Assembly (NCBI RefSeq): GCF_000802185.1
Contig: NZ_KN676113.1
Coordinates: 3,389,019-3,453,018 of the forward strand
DNA: 64,000 bases
Reading direction: 5' to 3'
Source: Belnapia sp. F-4-1
GTDB lineage: Bacteria > Pseudomonadota > Alphaproteobacteria > Acetobacterales > Acetobacteraceae
Shown here piece after piece: positions 54,743 through 64,000 of this stretch. A program made the translations under genes and the position numbers. Position 1 is the first letter of the stretch, and every line of letters begins with the position of its first letter. Under the pieces are notes generated by a model. The model had not been told where the DNA came from, ran no database searches, and saw only the letters and a program-made list of their open reading frames with translations.

Positions 54743-55705
54743 CTAATCGATCCGCAGATTCGCCGCCCGGATCACCCCGCCCCACTTCCCCAGCTCGCTC
54801 CGGATCAGCGCCGCCATCTGGGCCCCGTCCTGCACCCAGACCGTCGCCCCCGCCCGACGGATTCTCTCCGCCGTCTCCGCCCCCTGCACGATGCCGATGA
54901 TCGCCTGCGACAACCGATCGCGCACCGCCTGCGGCATCGCCGCCCCGCCAATGAAACCGAACCACACATAGACCTCGTAGCCCGGCAGCCCCGCCTCGGC
55001 GAAGGTCGGCACATCCGGCAGCGTCGGGTCCCGCTCGCTCCCTGTCACCGCCAGCGCCTTCAGCCGCCCGCCCTGCACATGCGGCAGCACGTTCGGCAGG
55101 TTGTCGATGGTCATGTCGACGCGCCCGCCCAGCAGGTCGGCGATGCCGGGCGCGCTGCCGCGATAGGGTACATGCGTCAGCTCGATCCCCGCCTGCACCC
55201 GGAACAGCTCGGCGGCCAGATGCGGGCTGCTCCCCGCGCCCGAGCTGGCATAGCTCAGTTTCCCCGGCTGCGCCTTCGCCCTGGCGATCAGCTCCCGCAG
55301 GCTGCCGATCCCGCCATCGCTCCTGACCGCCAGGCAGTTCATCAGCCGCGTCGTCACGCAGAGCGGCGCGATGTCCTTCGTCGAATCGTAGCCCGTATTG
55401 GCGAAGAGGAAGGGGTTCATCGTCAGGTTGGCGGTATTGGCGACGCAGATCGTGTGGTTGTCCGTCGCCTGCGCGGTCGCCGCGATGGCGAGCGAGCCGC
55501 TCGCCCCCGGCCGGTTCTCGACCACGCCGAGCTGCCCGACCGCATCGCCCATTTTCTCGCCGACCAGCCGCGCCAGGGTGTCGTTGATGGCGCCCGGCGT
55601 ATAGGGCACCAGGATGCGCACCGGCCGGTCCGGCCAGCTCTCCGCCCGCGCGCGAACGGCAAGCAGGGCAGGGGCCGCCAGCAGCCCCCTCCGCAGGATG
55701 GTCAT
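54743..55705 (-). CDS. Bug/TctC-type periplasmic solute receptor
   Basis: The 320-residue protein has a signal peptide (MTILRRGLLAAPALLAVRA) and the Bug-family landmarks RPVRILVPYTPGAINDTLARLV, ENRPGASGSLAIA and THVPYRGSAPGIADLLGGRVD (quoted in part). These receptors deliver carboxylates to tripartite tricarboxylate transporters, but no TctA/TctB genes lie here. The receptor is thus an orphan that could feed a distant transporter or act in sensing. It sits between the DUF1194 gene and the acyl-CoA ligase gene with a 30-bp gap to the latter. Confidence 0.88.
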   Translation of the reverse strand: MTILRRGLLAAPALLAVRARAESWPDRPVRILVPYTPGAINDTLARLVGEKMGDAVGQLGVVENRPGASGSLAIAATAQATDNHTICVANTANLTMNPFLFANTGYDSTKDIAPLCVTTRLMNCLAVRSDGGIGSLRELIARAKAQPGKLSYASSGAGSSPHLAAELFRVQAGIELTHVPYRGSAPGIADLLGGRVDMTIDNLPNVLPHVQGGRLKALAVTGSERDPTLPDVPTFAEAGLPGYEVYVWFGFIGGAAMPQAVRDRLSQAIIGIVQGAETAERIRRAGATVWVQDGAQMAALIRSELGKWGGVIRAANLRID

Positions 55706-55735
55706 CGTTGTTTCCTCCCGGTTTATCCGGAAAGG

Positions 55736-57343
55736 CTACACCCCCCGCAGCCGCTCCCGCAGTTCGAATTTCTGGATCTTGCCCGTCGAGGTCTTCGGCA
55801 GCGCCCCGAAGCTCACCCGCTTCGGGCATTTGAAATGCGCCAGCCGCTCGCGGCACCAGGCGATCACCTCCGCCTCCGTGGGCGGCTCGGCCCCCGGCCG
55901 CGGCGTGACGAAGGCATGCGGCACCTCTCCCCATTTAGGGTCAGGAGCCGCGACGACGGCCGCCTCCATGATCGCCGGATGCGCGTAGAGCACCTCCTCC
56001 ACCTCCAGCGTCGAGATATTCTCCCCGCCCGAGATGACGATGTCCTTCGCCCGGTCCTTCACCTCGATATAGCCGTCAGGATGCATCACCCCGAGATCGC
56101 CGGTATGGAACCACCCCCCGGCGAAGGCCTCGCGGTTGGCCTCCGGGTTGCGGAGGTAACCCTTCATCACCGTATTACCGCGCAGCATCACCTCGCCGAG
56201 CGTCCGCCCGTCCGTCGGCACCGGCCGCATCGAGGCCGCGTCGATCACCGCTGCCTCCTCCAGCATCGGGTGGTTGACGCCCTGCCGCGCCATGAAGGCG
56301 GCCTTCTCGCCGAGCGGCATGTCCTCCAGCCCCGGCTGCCACAGGCAGATCGTCGCCGGCCCGTAGCACTCCGTCAGCCCGTAGAGATGGGTGACGGCGA
56401 AGCCCATCCCCTCCATCCCGGCGATGACGGGCGAGGGCGGCGCCGCCCCACCCGTGGCGATGGCCACCTTCCCCGGCAGTGCCCGCTTCACCACCTCCGG
56501 CGCATGAATCAGCATGGTCAGCACCACGGGCGCGGCGCACATATGCGTCACCCCATGCTCCGCGATGGCGGCGAAGATCGCCCCCGGCTCCACCTTGCGC
56601 AGGCACACATGCGTCCCACCCTGCAAGGTGACGGCCCAGGTATAGGTCCAGCCATTGCAGTGGAACATCGGCAGCGTCCAGAGATAGACGCTCCGCGGCG
56701 TCAGCTCGAAGGCCAGCGCATTCGCCGTCGCGTTCAGGTAGGCGCCGCGGTGGTGCGCGACGACACCTTTCGGATTGCCCGTCGTGCCCGAGGTGTAGGA
56801 GAGGCTGATCGCTTCCCACTCATCCTCCGGCATGCGGATCGGCTCCGCCGCGTCTCCCGTCGCCAGGAAATCCTCGTACTCGGCCTCCCCGAGCGCCTCG
56901 CCATCGGGCGCCTCGCTGTCGGCGATATCGATGACGGTCACGCCCTCCGGCACCGCCCCCCGCGCGACACGGGTGAACTCCCGGTCCACCATCAGCAGCT
57001 TCGCCCCGGAATGCCGCAGGATGAAGCCGATGGCAGCGGTATCCAGCCGGATGTTGATCGTCAGCAGCACCGCGCCCGCCATCGGCACGCCGTAATGCGC
57101 CTCCAGCATCTCCGGCGTGTTCGGCGCCAGCACTGCGACGACATCGCCCGTGCCGACCCCCTTCCGCCTCAGCGCCGAGGCCAGCCGCCGGCACCGCTCC
57201 GCCATCTCCGCGTAGGTGGTCCGCCGCGCCCCATGGATGACGGCGACCCTGCCGGGATAGACCCGCGCCGCCCGCAGCAGGAAGGAGACCGGCGAGAGTG
57301 GCACATGATTGGCCGCCAGCCTCGGCAGGTCATGGTCATCCAC
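55736..57343 (-). CDS. Acyl-CoA synthetase (AMP-forming)
   Basis: The 535-residue ligase activates a carboxylate to acyl-CoA through an acyl-AMP. The AMP-binding P-loop is ISLSYTSGTTGNPKGVVAHH, motif YGLTECYGPA, and the C-terminal GWFHTGDLGVMHPDGYIEVKDR and KDIVISGGENIS with the catalytic lysine in LPKTSTGKIQK. The start is taken as GTG 57343 (VDDHDLPRLAANHVPLSPVSF), overlapping the upstream acyl-CoA dehydrogenase stop by 8 bases; an open extension upstream is unrelated arginine-rich sequence. Pairing with the dehydrogenase suggests a catabolic acyl-CoA pathway. Confidence 0.92.
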   Translation of the reverse strand: MDDHDLPRLAANHVPLSPVSFLLRAARVYPGRVAVIHGARRTTYAEMAERCRRLASALRRKGVGTGDVVAVLAPNTPEMLEAHYGVPMAGAVLLTINIRLDTAAIGFILRHSGAKLLMVDREFTRVARGAVPEGVTVIDIADSEAPDGEALGEAEYEDFLATGDAAEPIRMPEDEWEAISLSYTSGTTGNPKGVVAHHRGAYLNATANALAFELTPRSVYLWTLPMFHCNGWTYTWAVTLQGGTHVCLRKVEPGAIFAAIAEHGVTHMCAAPVVLTMLIHAPEVVKRALPGKVAIATGGAAPPSPVIAGMEGMGFAVTHLYGLTECYGPATICLWQPGLEDMPLGEKAAFMARQGVNHPMLEEAAVIDAASMRPVPTDGRTLGEVMLRGNTVMKGYLRNPEANREAFAGGWFHTGDLGVMHPDGYIEVKDRAKDIVISGGENISTLEVEEVLYAHPAIMEAAVVAAPDPKWGEVPHAFVTPRPGAEPPTEAEVIAWCRERLAHFKCPKRVSFGALPKTSTGKIQKFELRERLRGV

Positions 57344-58544
57344 GATCCGCCCCCCACTTGAAGAAATCCTTTCCCTGCCGCCTGAGGAAATTCGCCAGCA
57401 CCATGCGATGCACCTCGCTCGCCCCATCGACGAGCCGCGCCTGTCGCGCATAGCGGTACATCCACTCGACGGGCGTATCCTTCGAATATCCCCGCGCGCC
57501 CAGCAATTGCAGCGAGGTATCCACCGCCTTGTGCAGCGCATCCGCGACGACGACCTTCGCCATCGAGATTTCCTTCCGCGCCAGGCTCCCTTGGTCAAGC
57601 AGCCAGGCCGCGCGCATGGTCAGCAGCCGCCCGATATCCAGCTCCATCGCCGCCTGCCCGACGAGCTGCTGCACCGCCTCCTTCTCCACGAGCTTGCTGC
57701 CGAAGCTGCTACGCTGCTCGATATGCGCCATGGCGATCTCGAGCGCCCGCCGCCCCATCCCCGTCCAGCGCATGCAATGGGTAAGACGGGCCGGCCCGAG
57801 CCTGATCTGGGTGACGCGCAACCCGTCGCCCACCCCCATCAGCACGTTCTCATCGGCCACTTCGAGCCCGTCGAATTCTAGCTCGCAATGCCCGCCATGC
57901 TCCTCCGGCCCCATGATCGGAATGCGCCGCACGATCCGCCACCCCGGCTGGTCGGCATGGAACAGGAAGGCGGTCAGCCCCGTCCTGTCGTCATCCGAGG
58001 TCCGCGCCATCAGGATGAAATGCTTCGAGGTCTCGGCGCCGGTGATGTAGTGCTTCCGCCCGCTGATCACCCAGCGGTCATTCCCCCGCCGCTCGGCCTT
58101 GGTGTAGGTCATCGACGGATCGCTGCCGCAGCCATCCGGTTCCGTCATGGCGAAGCTCGACTGCACCTTGCCGTCGATGATCGGCTGCAGCCACCGCTCC
58201 TTCTGCGCCTCGGTGCCGACCATGTTGAGCACGCGCATGTTGCCGTCATCCGGCGCCGCGCCATGGAACACCACCGGCCCGAAGATGCTGCGGTTCATCT
58301 CCTCGTAGAAGGCGGCGATGGCGGTCATCGGGAAGCCGCCGCCGCCCCGCTCCTTCGGCAGGTTGAGCGCCCAGAGCCCCTCCGCCTTCGCCTCCGCCCG
58401 CAGCCGCTCCAGCAGCGGCTTGTTGATATTCTCATGCTCGTCATAGCTGGCGGGGTCGGCCTCCAGCGGGATGATCTTCTGCTCGACGAATTCGCGGATG
58501 CGCGCGCGGGTCGCCTCGACCTCGGGAGACAGGCTGAAATCCAT
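57336..58544 (-). CDS. Acyl-CoA dehydrogenase
   Basis: The 402-residue flavoenzyme has the FAD/substrate signature SSFAMTEPDGCGSDPS, the central WVISGRKHYITGA and the C-terminal domain with QLLGARGYSKDTPVEWMYR. It oxidises acyl-CoA at the alpha-beta bond; the substrate range cannot be told. The ATG at 58544 (MDFSLSPEVEATR) is the family-like start. It overlaps the ligase gene by 8 bases, so the two are likely coupled; the SDR gene upstream ends 11 bp before it. Confidence 0.93.
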   Translation of the reverse strand: MDFSLSPEVEATRARIREFVEQKIIPLEADPASYDEHENINKPLLERLRAEAKAEGLWALNLPKERGGGGFPMTAIAAFYEEMNRSIFGPVVFHGAAPDDGNMRVLNMVGTEAQKERWLQPIIDGKVQSSFAMTEPDGCGSDPSMTYTKAERRGNDRWVISGRKHYITGAETSKHFILMARTSDDDRTGLTAFLFHADQPGWRIVRRIPIMGPEEHGGHCELEFDGLEVADENVLMGVGDGLRVTQIRLGPARLTHCMRWTGMGRRALEIAMAHIEQRSSFGSKLVEKEAVQQLVGQAAMELDIGRLLTMRAAWLLDQGSLARKEISMAKVVVADALHKAVDTSLQLLGARGYSKDTPVEWMYRYARQARLVDGASEVHRMVLANFLRRQGKDFFKWGADRG

Positions 58545-58555
58545 CGTTGCTGATC

Positions 58556-59326
58556 CTACAGAGCGTTGACCGAATGCCCGCCATCGACGACCAGCGTGGC
58601 GCCCGTCATATGGCCCCCCGCCTTCGATGCGAGCAGAAGAAGTGGCCCGGTGAGGTCATCCGGCGCGCCGAGCCTCCGCTGCGGCACCCGCTTCACCACC
58701 GCCTGGCCCGCCTCGGAGGCGAAGAATTCCCGGTTGATCGGCGTCTCGACATAGCCCGGACAGAGCGCATTCACCCGGATGCCATACCGCGCCCATTCCA
58801 CGGCGAGCTGCTTCGTTAGCTGCACCAGCCCCGCCTTGGAGGCCGTATAGCCGGCTACCCCTTGCAGGATGCGCAAGCCCCCGATGGAGGCGATGTTGAC
58901 GATCGCCCCGCCGCGCTTCGCCGCCACCAGCCGCCGCCCCGCCTCCGTGGCGACGAGGAAGCAGCCGCGCAGGTTGACCTCCACCACGCCGTCCCAATCC
59001 TCGGCCGTCTGCTGCAGGGCGGGCTTCGAGACCGCGATCCCCGCATTGTTGACCAGCACGTCCGGCGCCACGCCGAAGGCTCGCTCGGCGGCATCGAAAC
59101 AGGCGGCGACGCTCTCCGGCCGCGCCACATCGAGCGGCACCGCCACGGCCCCCGCGCCCAACTCCCCGGCCAGCGCCTCCAGCGCCTCCACCCGGCGCGC
59201 CGCCAGCACCACCCTGGCCCCCGCCGCATGCAGCACCCGGGCGAAATGCGCCCCGAGCGCGCCCGAGGCACCCGTCACCAGCGCCACCGAGCCCGTGAGC
59301 CCGAACAACCTCTGCGGATCGACCAT
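58556..59326 (-). CDS. Short-chain dehydrogenase/reductase
   Basis: The 256-residue SDR has TGASGALGAHFA (18-29), LDVARPESVAACF, NNAGIAVSKP, catalytic Ser in IVNIASIGGLRI and YTASKAGLVQL, and ends in GATLVVDGGHSVNAL. It reads as a 3-oxoacyl- or 3-hydroxyacyl-type SDR, fitting the acyl-CoA dehydrogenase and ligase downstream (11 bp), with which it is probably cotranscribed. The start at 59326 is a plain ATG with GGAGG-like GGGAGGAACG upstream. Confidence 0.88.
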   Translation of the reverse strand: MVDPQRLFGLTGSVALVTGASGALGAHFARVLHAAGARVVLAARRVEALEALAGELGAGAVAVPLDVARPESVAACFDAAERAFGVAPDVLVNNAGIAVSKPALQQTAEDWDGVVEVNLRGCFLVATEAGRRLVAAKRGGAIVNIASIGGLRILQGVAGYTASKAGLVQLTKQLAVEWARYGIRVNALCPGYVETPINREFFASEAGQAVVKRVPQRRLGAPDDLTGPLLLLASKAGGHMTGATLVVDGGHSVNAL

Positions 59327-59387
59327 TCCGTTCCTCCCGCTTGCCGCCAGTTGACCATCGCGGCAGGGCAGGGGGCAAGCCGCCGCC

Positions 59388-60332
59388 TCAGGCGGTGGCG
59401 ACCTCCGCCTCGATCGCCGCGAGGAGCCGCGCCGGGAAATGCCTGGGGATGCCCTGGCCGATCAGCACGATCCGCGTCCGCCGTTCGTCCCCCGGCCATT
59501 CCGCCAGCCACTCGGGCGGATGCACCAGATGTTGCACCGCATGCACCACCATCGGCCGAGCCGGCTCCTCGGCCAGCGCCACCAGCCCCTTCAGCCGCAG
59601 CAGCTTCGCCCCAGCATGTTCCGCCAACGCCTGCATCCAGAGGGTGAGGGCGAGGGCCGCCACCGGCGCCTCCCGCTCGATGACGATGCTGCCCACCCCC
59701 TCGCTATGCCGGGCCTCCGCATCCGTGGGCACCACCGGCTCGCCCGGCGCGAAGAGCCATCCCGGCTCCACTGCGCCCCGCTCCGCCGCCCGGACAGGGA
59801 GCCCCGGCTGCAGCCTTCGCACCGCGGCCTCAGCCGCCGCCGCATCGCCGAGATCGGGCTTCGTCACCAACACCCGGTCCGCCAGCATCACCTGCCGCCG
59901 TGCCTCCGGATGCCGCCCAAGCACCGCTGGCCCCAGCACTGCATCCACCAGCGTCACCACTGACAGCAGCCGGTGCGTCTCGGCGACCGGCGCCTCCGTC
60001 ATCAGCGCATGGAGGATCGGCGCCGGATCGGCGAGGCCCGAGGTCTCCACCAGCACCCGCCTATAGGCCGGCACCTCGCCCGCCGCCCGCTTGCGCCGCA
60101 GCTCCATCAGCGTCGTGCCGAGATCGGTCCGCACCAGGCAGCAGAGGCAGCCGGTCGAGACATTGACCAGCACCTCCTCGCTCGCCGCCAGCAGCTCGTG
60201 GTCGATCGCCACCTCGCCGAACTCGTTGACGATGACGGCGCTGTCGGCCCAGGCCGGATCGGCGAGCACCCGCCGCAGCAGCGTCGTCTTCCCCGCCCCG
60301 AGAAAGCCCGTAACGACGGAAACGGGGATCAA
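59388..60332 (-). CDS. CobW/P47K-family GTPase (metallochaperone type)
   Basis: The 314-residue protein opens with Walker A GFLGAGKTT (9-17), has the metal-binding motif GCLCC (Cys62, 64, 65), DxxG in VETSGLADPAP and TKPD for guanine recognition. The C-terminal CobW domain is about 215-310. Such GTPases load zinc or other metals into enzymes. Its ATG overlaps the stop of the small unknown gene (ATGA), and it is the last gene of the hydantoinase operon, so metal delivery to the hydantoinase is a reasonable inference. Confidence 0.9.
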   Translation of the reverse strand: MIPVSVVTGFLGAGKTTLLRRVLADPAWADSAVIVNEFGEVAIDHELLAASEEVLVNVSTGCLCCLVRTDLGTTLMELRRKRAAGEVPAYRRVLVETSGLADPAPILHALMTEAPVAETHRLLSVVTLVDAVLGPAVLGRHPEARRQVMLADRVLVTKPDLGDAAAAEAAVRRLQPGLPVRAAERGAVEPGWLFAPGEPVVPTDAEARHSEGVGSIVIEREAPVAALALTLWMQALAEHAGAKLLRLKGLVALAEEPARPMVVHAVQHLVHPPEWLAEWPGDERRTRIVLIGQGIPRHFPARLLAAIEAEVATA

Positions 60333-60594
60333 GCCCCCGCCACCCTGAGCCTGCGCGCCTCGCCCTCGCCGGCGCCGACGGCATTGCGCACCCCCCGCAG
60401 CAGCCCGGAGACGGAGGTGCAGGGCCGCCTATGCCCCGCCCGCTCGATCCACCAGCGGATCGGCAACTCGTCCTTGCTGGCCGCCGCGACGCGAAGCCCG
60501 GCCAGCACCACGCCCCCTCCGTCCACGCCGACGCGCCCCGGCACCTCCCACAGCGCCAGTGCGTCGGAGAGCAGGTCGCGCAGCTCCGGCGGCG

Positions 60595-60598
<4 letters not shown>
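60329..60598 (-). CDS. Unknown small protein in the hydantoinase-CobW operon
   Basis: This 89-residue protein was not recognised. It starts at GTG 60598, which overlaps the hydantoinase stop (GTGA), and its stop overlaps the CobW start (ATGA). Visible features are an acidic leucine-rich start (TPPELRDLLSDALALWEVPG), a central glycine-rich GVDGGGVVLAGLRV, and a basic WWIERAGHRRPCTSVSG stretch with one cysteine. There is no signal peptide or membrane helix. It may be an accessory factor of the neighbouring enzyme, but this is position-based only. Confidence 0.7.
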
Positions 60599-62021
<1,423 letters not shown>

Positions 62022-62025
<4 letters not shown>

Positions 62026-63071
62026 CCGCCTACTCCCTCGCTGCCGAATGCCTTGGCCCGCCGCTCCTGGTAGTGCGGCACCACATCCGGGTTGATGACC
62101 CGCGGCGGCAGCCGCCCCTCCGCCGCATCGGCGAAGGCCAGCGCTGCGATGCGGGTGATGTTCGCCCGGCTCTCCTGCGTCACGCCGGCCGTGTGCTGGG
62201 TCAGGATGACGTTGTCCATCTGCAGCAGCGGATGCGAGGGGGAGGGAGGCTCCTGCGCCCAGACATCGAGCCCGGCCCCGGCCAGGTGCCCGGAGGCCAG
62301 CGCCTCCGCTAGCGCCGGCTCGTCATGGATGTGCCCCCGTGCCGTGGTGACGAAGATCGCACCCGGCTTCATCCGCCCGAAGCTCGCCGCGTCCATCATC
62401 CCGCGGCTCTCGGGCGAGAGCGGCAGATGCAGGCTGACGACGTCGCTCTCCGCCAGCAGCTCATCCATCTCCACCTTGCGAGCGCCACGCGCCGCCACCG
62501 TCGCCGCATCCAGATTGGGGTCGCAGGCCAGCACGGTGCAGCCGAAGGCCAGCCGCACGATCTCGGCGACGCGCGTCCCGACATGCCCGATGCCGACCAG
62601 CCCCACGACCCGCCCGCGCAGTTCCCGCCCCATCAGCGCCTCGCGGCTCTGCGCCCGCCTGGCCCGTATGGCCGCCTGCGCCTCCGGCATCCGCTTCAGC
62701 AGCGAGAGCATCATGCCGACTGCATGCTCGGCGACGCCCTCTGCATTGCCGCCCGCCTGGTTGACCAGCAGCACCCCCGCCCGCGTGCAGGCCAGCGGAT
62801 CGACCGTGTCGTATCCAGCCCCCGTGCTGCCCACCATCAGCAGCCCCGGCAGCTCCGCCAACAACGCATCGGTCACATGGAACCGCCGCGGCAGCTCATC
62901 CCGCGAGGCCATGCAGTAATACCCGTCCACATCCCGCAGCGCCGCCAGCACCGCCTCCTCCGGCTGGTCGAGCGGAATCCGCACCACTTCCAGCGCCGCG
63001 CACCCGGCGGCGGTGTCGAGGAAGGCCCGGTGCGGCAGATGCGACAGGTAGCCGACTCGAAAGCGGCGCAT
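62022..63071 (-). CDS. D-2-hydroxyacid dehydrogenase family protein
   Basis: The 349-residue protein has an intact Rossmann motif VGLVGIGHVGTRVAE, the catalytic Arg in FVTTARGHIHDE, Glu in LDVWAQEPPSP and His in ILTQHTAGVT, spaced as in D-2-hydroxyacid dehydrogenases. It begins at ATG 63071 after AGAGGAACG; the open frame further upstream overlaps the TauE gene and is unconserved. The overlap with the hydantoinase start suggests one operon of four genes. Compared with the enzyme at 15039-16082, it keeps all glycines. Confidence 0.9.
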
Positions 63072-63159
63072 GACGTTCCTCTCGATGATGCTTGCCCCGG
63101 TTGTATCCCCCGCCGCCCCGCGCGAAAACCCGCCCTCTGACATTCCAGGGGCAGGCCAC

Positions 63160-63903
63160 GTGACATTCGAGATGACCATCGTGGTGCTCGGCGGCGCGCT
63201 GGCCGGTTTCATCCAGGGCGTATCCGGCTTCGCCTTTGGCCTGGTGGCGATGGCCTTCTGGTCCTGGGCGCTGGAGCCCGCCATCGCCGGCCCGCTGGTC
63301 GTCTTCTGCTCGCTCATCGGTCAGGCGATGGGCATGCGGATGCTGAAGCTCGCCGCCATCCCCCGCGCCATCCCCTTCATCCTCGGCGGCCTGCCCGGCG
63401 TGCCGGTTGGCGTCTGGCTGCTGCCGATGGTCGACCCGCGCCTCTTCCAGGCCGGGCTCGGCGCCCTGCTGATCCTCTGGTGCCCGGCGATGCTGCTCGC
63501 CGCGCGCCTGCCGCGCGTCACCTTCGGCGGCCCGGCGGCGGATGGCGTGGCCGGCTTCCTCGGCGGCATCATGGGCGGCCTCGGCGGCCTGCCCGGCCCG
63601 ATCCCGACCCTCTGGTGCGTCCTCCGCGGCTGGGATCGCGCGACCCAACGCAGCGTCTTCCAGCTCGTCTTCCTGACGATGCACACGATGACCATGGCCG
63701 GCTACCTGCTGACCGGCACCGTCTCCGTCCGCGCCGCCTGGCTCTTCCCGGTGATGCTGCCGATCGTCATCGCCGCGGCGCTGCTCGGCGCCGCCGCCTA
63801 TCGCCGGCTCGGCGATGTCGGCTTCCAGCGGATCGTCCTCGGCCTGCTGGCGGCCTCCGGAGCGGCGCTGCTGGCGTCGAGCTTGCCCAAGCTGCTCGGT
63901 TGA
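63160..63903 (+). CDS. TauE/SafE family sulfite exporter-like permease
   Basis: The protein is 247 residues if the GTG at 63160 is the start (MTFEMTIVVLGG); ATG 63172 is nearly as good. It has about eight hydrophobic helices and the family pattern of two repeats, with FIQGVSGFAFGLVAM in the first and LGGIMGGLGGLPGPIP in the second. TauE/SafE proteins export sulfite or organosulfonates or related anions; the substrate here is unknown. It is divergent from the dehydrogenase operon (88 bp). Confidence 0.85.
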   Translation: MTFEMTIVVLGGALAGFIQGVSGFAFGLVAMAFWSWALEPAIAGPLVVFCSLIGQAMGMRMLKLAAIPRAIPFILGGLPGVPVGVWLLPMVDPRLFQAGLGALLILWCPAMLLAARLPRVTFGGPAADGVAGFLGGIMGGLGGLPGPIPTLWCVLRGWDRATQRSVFQLVFLTMHTMTMAGYLLTGTVSVRAAWLFPVMLPIVIAAALLGAAAYRRLGDVGFQRIVLGLLAASGAALLASSLPKLLG

Positions 63904-63924
63904 GGAGGGCGCTGCCCTCCTCAA
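63900..63924 (+). terminator. Hairpin at the TauE gene end
   Basis: A perfect 11-bp stem (TTGAGGAGGGC at 63900-63910, mirrored at 63914-63924, three-base loop) includes the stop codon itself. No T run follows. Confidence 0.55.
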
Positions 63925-63966
63925 GCTCCTCCCGCCAGGGGCCGAAAGGCCCTTAGAGCCCCTGAG

Positions 63967-64000
63967 TCAGGCCGGCACCGCCACCGCGCCTTGCATCAAT
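63967..64000 (-). CDS. C-terminal end of an unidentified gene (partial)
   Basis: On the minus strand the last 34 bases read as an open frame ending in a stop at 63967 with the residues MQGAVAVPA. A gene starting beyond the window edge probably ends here, but the fragment is too short to identify. It converges with the TauE gene, behind two small hairpins (63900-63924 and GGGCC-GAAA-GGCCC at 63939-63952). Confidence 0.3.
   Translation of the reverse strand, partial: LMQGAVAVPA

Noticed and set aside
55079-57361. Plus-strand open frame of 760 codons opposite the Bug receptor and acyl-CoA synthetase genes
   Set aside because: Both minus-strand genes have full domain sets; the plus-strand product is Arg/His/Pro-rich filler.

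Overview
The window looks like chromosomal DNA of a high-GC (about 70%) alphaproteobacterium, most likely of the Acetobacteraceae (Roseomonas-like). This rests on the flgC-fliE-fliQ-fliR-flhB-cckA-like-recA-alaS gene order, the proteins' resemblance to alphaproteobacterial families, the NADP-type icd, and the density of Bug/TctC, hydantoinase and D-hydroxyacid dehydrogenase catabolic genes. No rRNA, tRNA, insertion sequence, phage or CRISPR array was recognised.

Layout. 1-4.2 kb: the end of a flagellar basal-body/export operon (flgC, fliE, fliQ, fliR, flhB) running into a CckA-like hybrid kinase. 4.2-10.1 kb: housekeeping genes recA, alaS, a DUF599 membrane protein and icd. 10.4-14.3 kb: a compact signalling island with an HPt protein, a secreted solute-binding protein and a membrane hybrid kinase; the last two are divergent and overlap at their 5' ends. 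14.3-24.1 kb: a catabolic cluster of two SDRs, a D-2-hydroxyacid dehydrogenase, an enolase-superfamily dehydratase, a complete carbohydrate-type ABC importer and a ThDP enzyme. 24.3-27.1 kb: AtzG-like protein, amidase, ECF sigma factor and NrsF-type anti-sigma factor in a tightly packed run. 27.1-34.3 kb: one very large RTX/SdrD-B/DUF11 surface protein gene broken by three single-base frameshifts. 34.7-38.2 kb: an overlapping ThDP enzyme / zinc alcohol dehydrogenase / SDR operon. 38.3-40.7 kb: lepB-rnc-era. 40.8-42.9 kb: DUF3891 protein and an MFS transporter.

42.8-48.1 kb: a complete phosphate regulon operon on the minus strand (pstSCAB-phoU-phoB) behind a candidate Pho box, without phoR. 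48.2-63.9 kb: accessory metabolism: a methylglutaconyl-CoA-hydratase-like crotonase, a gamma-glutamyltransferase-like protein, a D-aminoacylase-like amidohydrolase, an H-NS-like nucleoid protein framed by strong hairpins, an alpha/beta hydrolase, a DUF1194 protein, an orphan Bug receptor, an AMP-ligase/acyl-CoA dehydrogenase pair, an SDR, and a four-gene operon joining a D-hydroxyacid dehydrogenase, a hydantoinase, an 89-residue unknown protein and a CobW GTPase; then a TauE/SafE permease.

The points that most deserve a second look are the broken giant adhesin, the SBP/hybrid-kinase/HPt module with overlapping divergent starts, the membrane-less CckA-like kinase, the hydantoinase-CobW operon, and a reversal of plus-strand GC skew along the window that does not follow gene orientation. 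All names come from reading motifs and recalling families; no database search was run.
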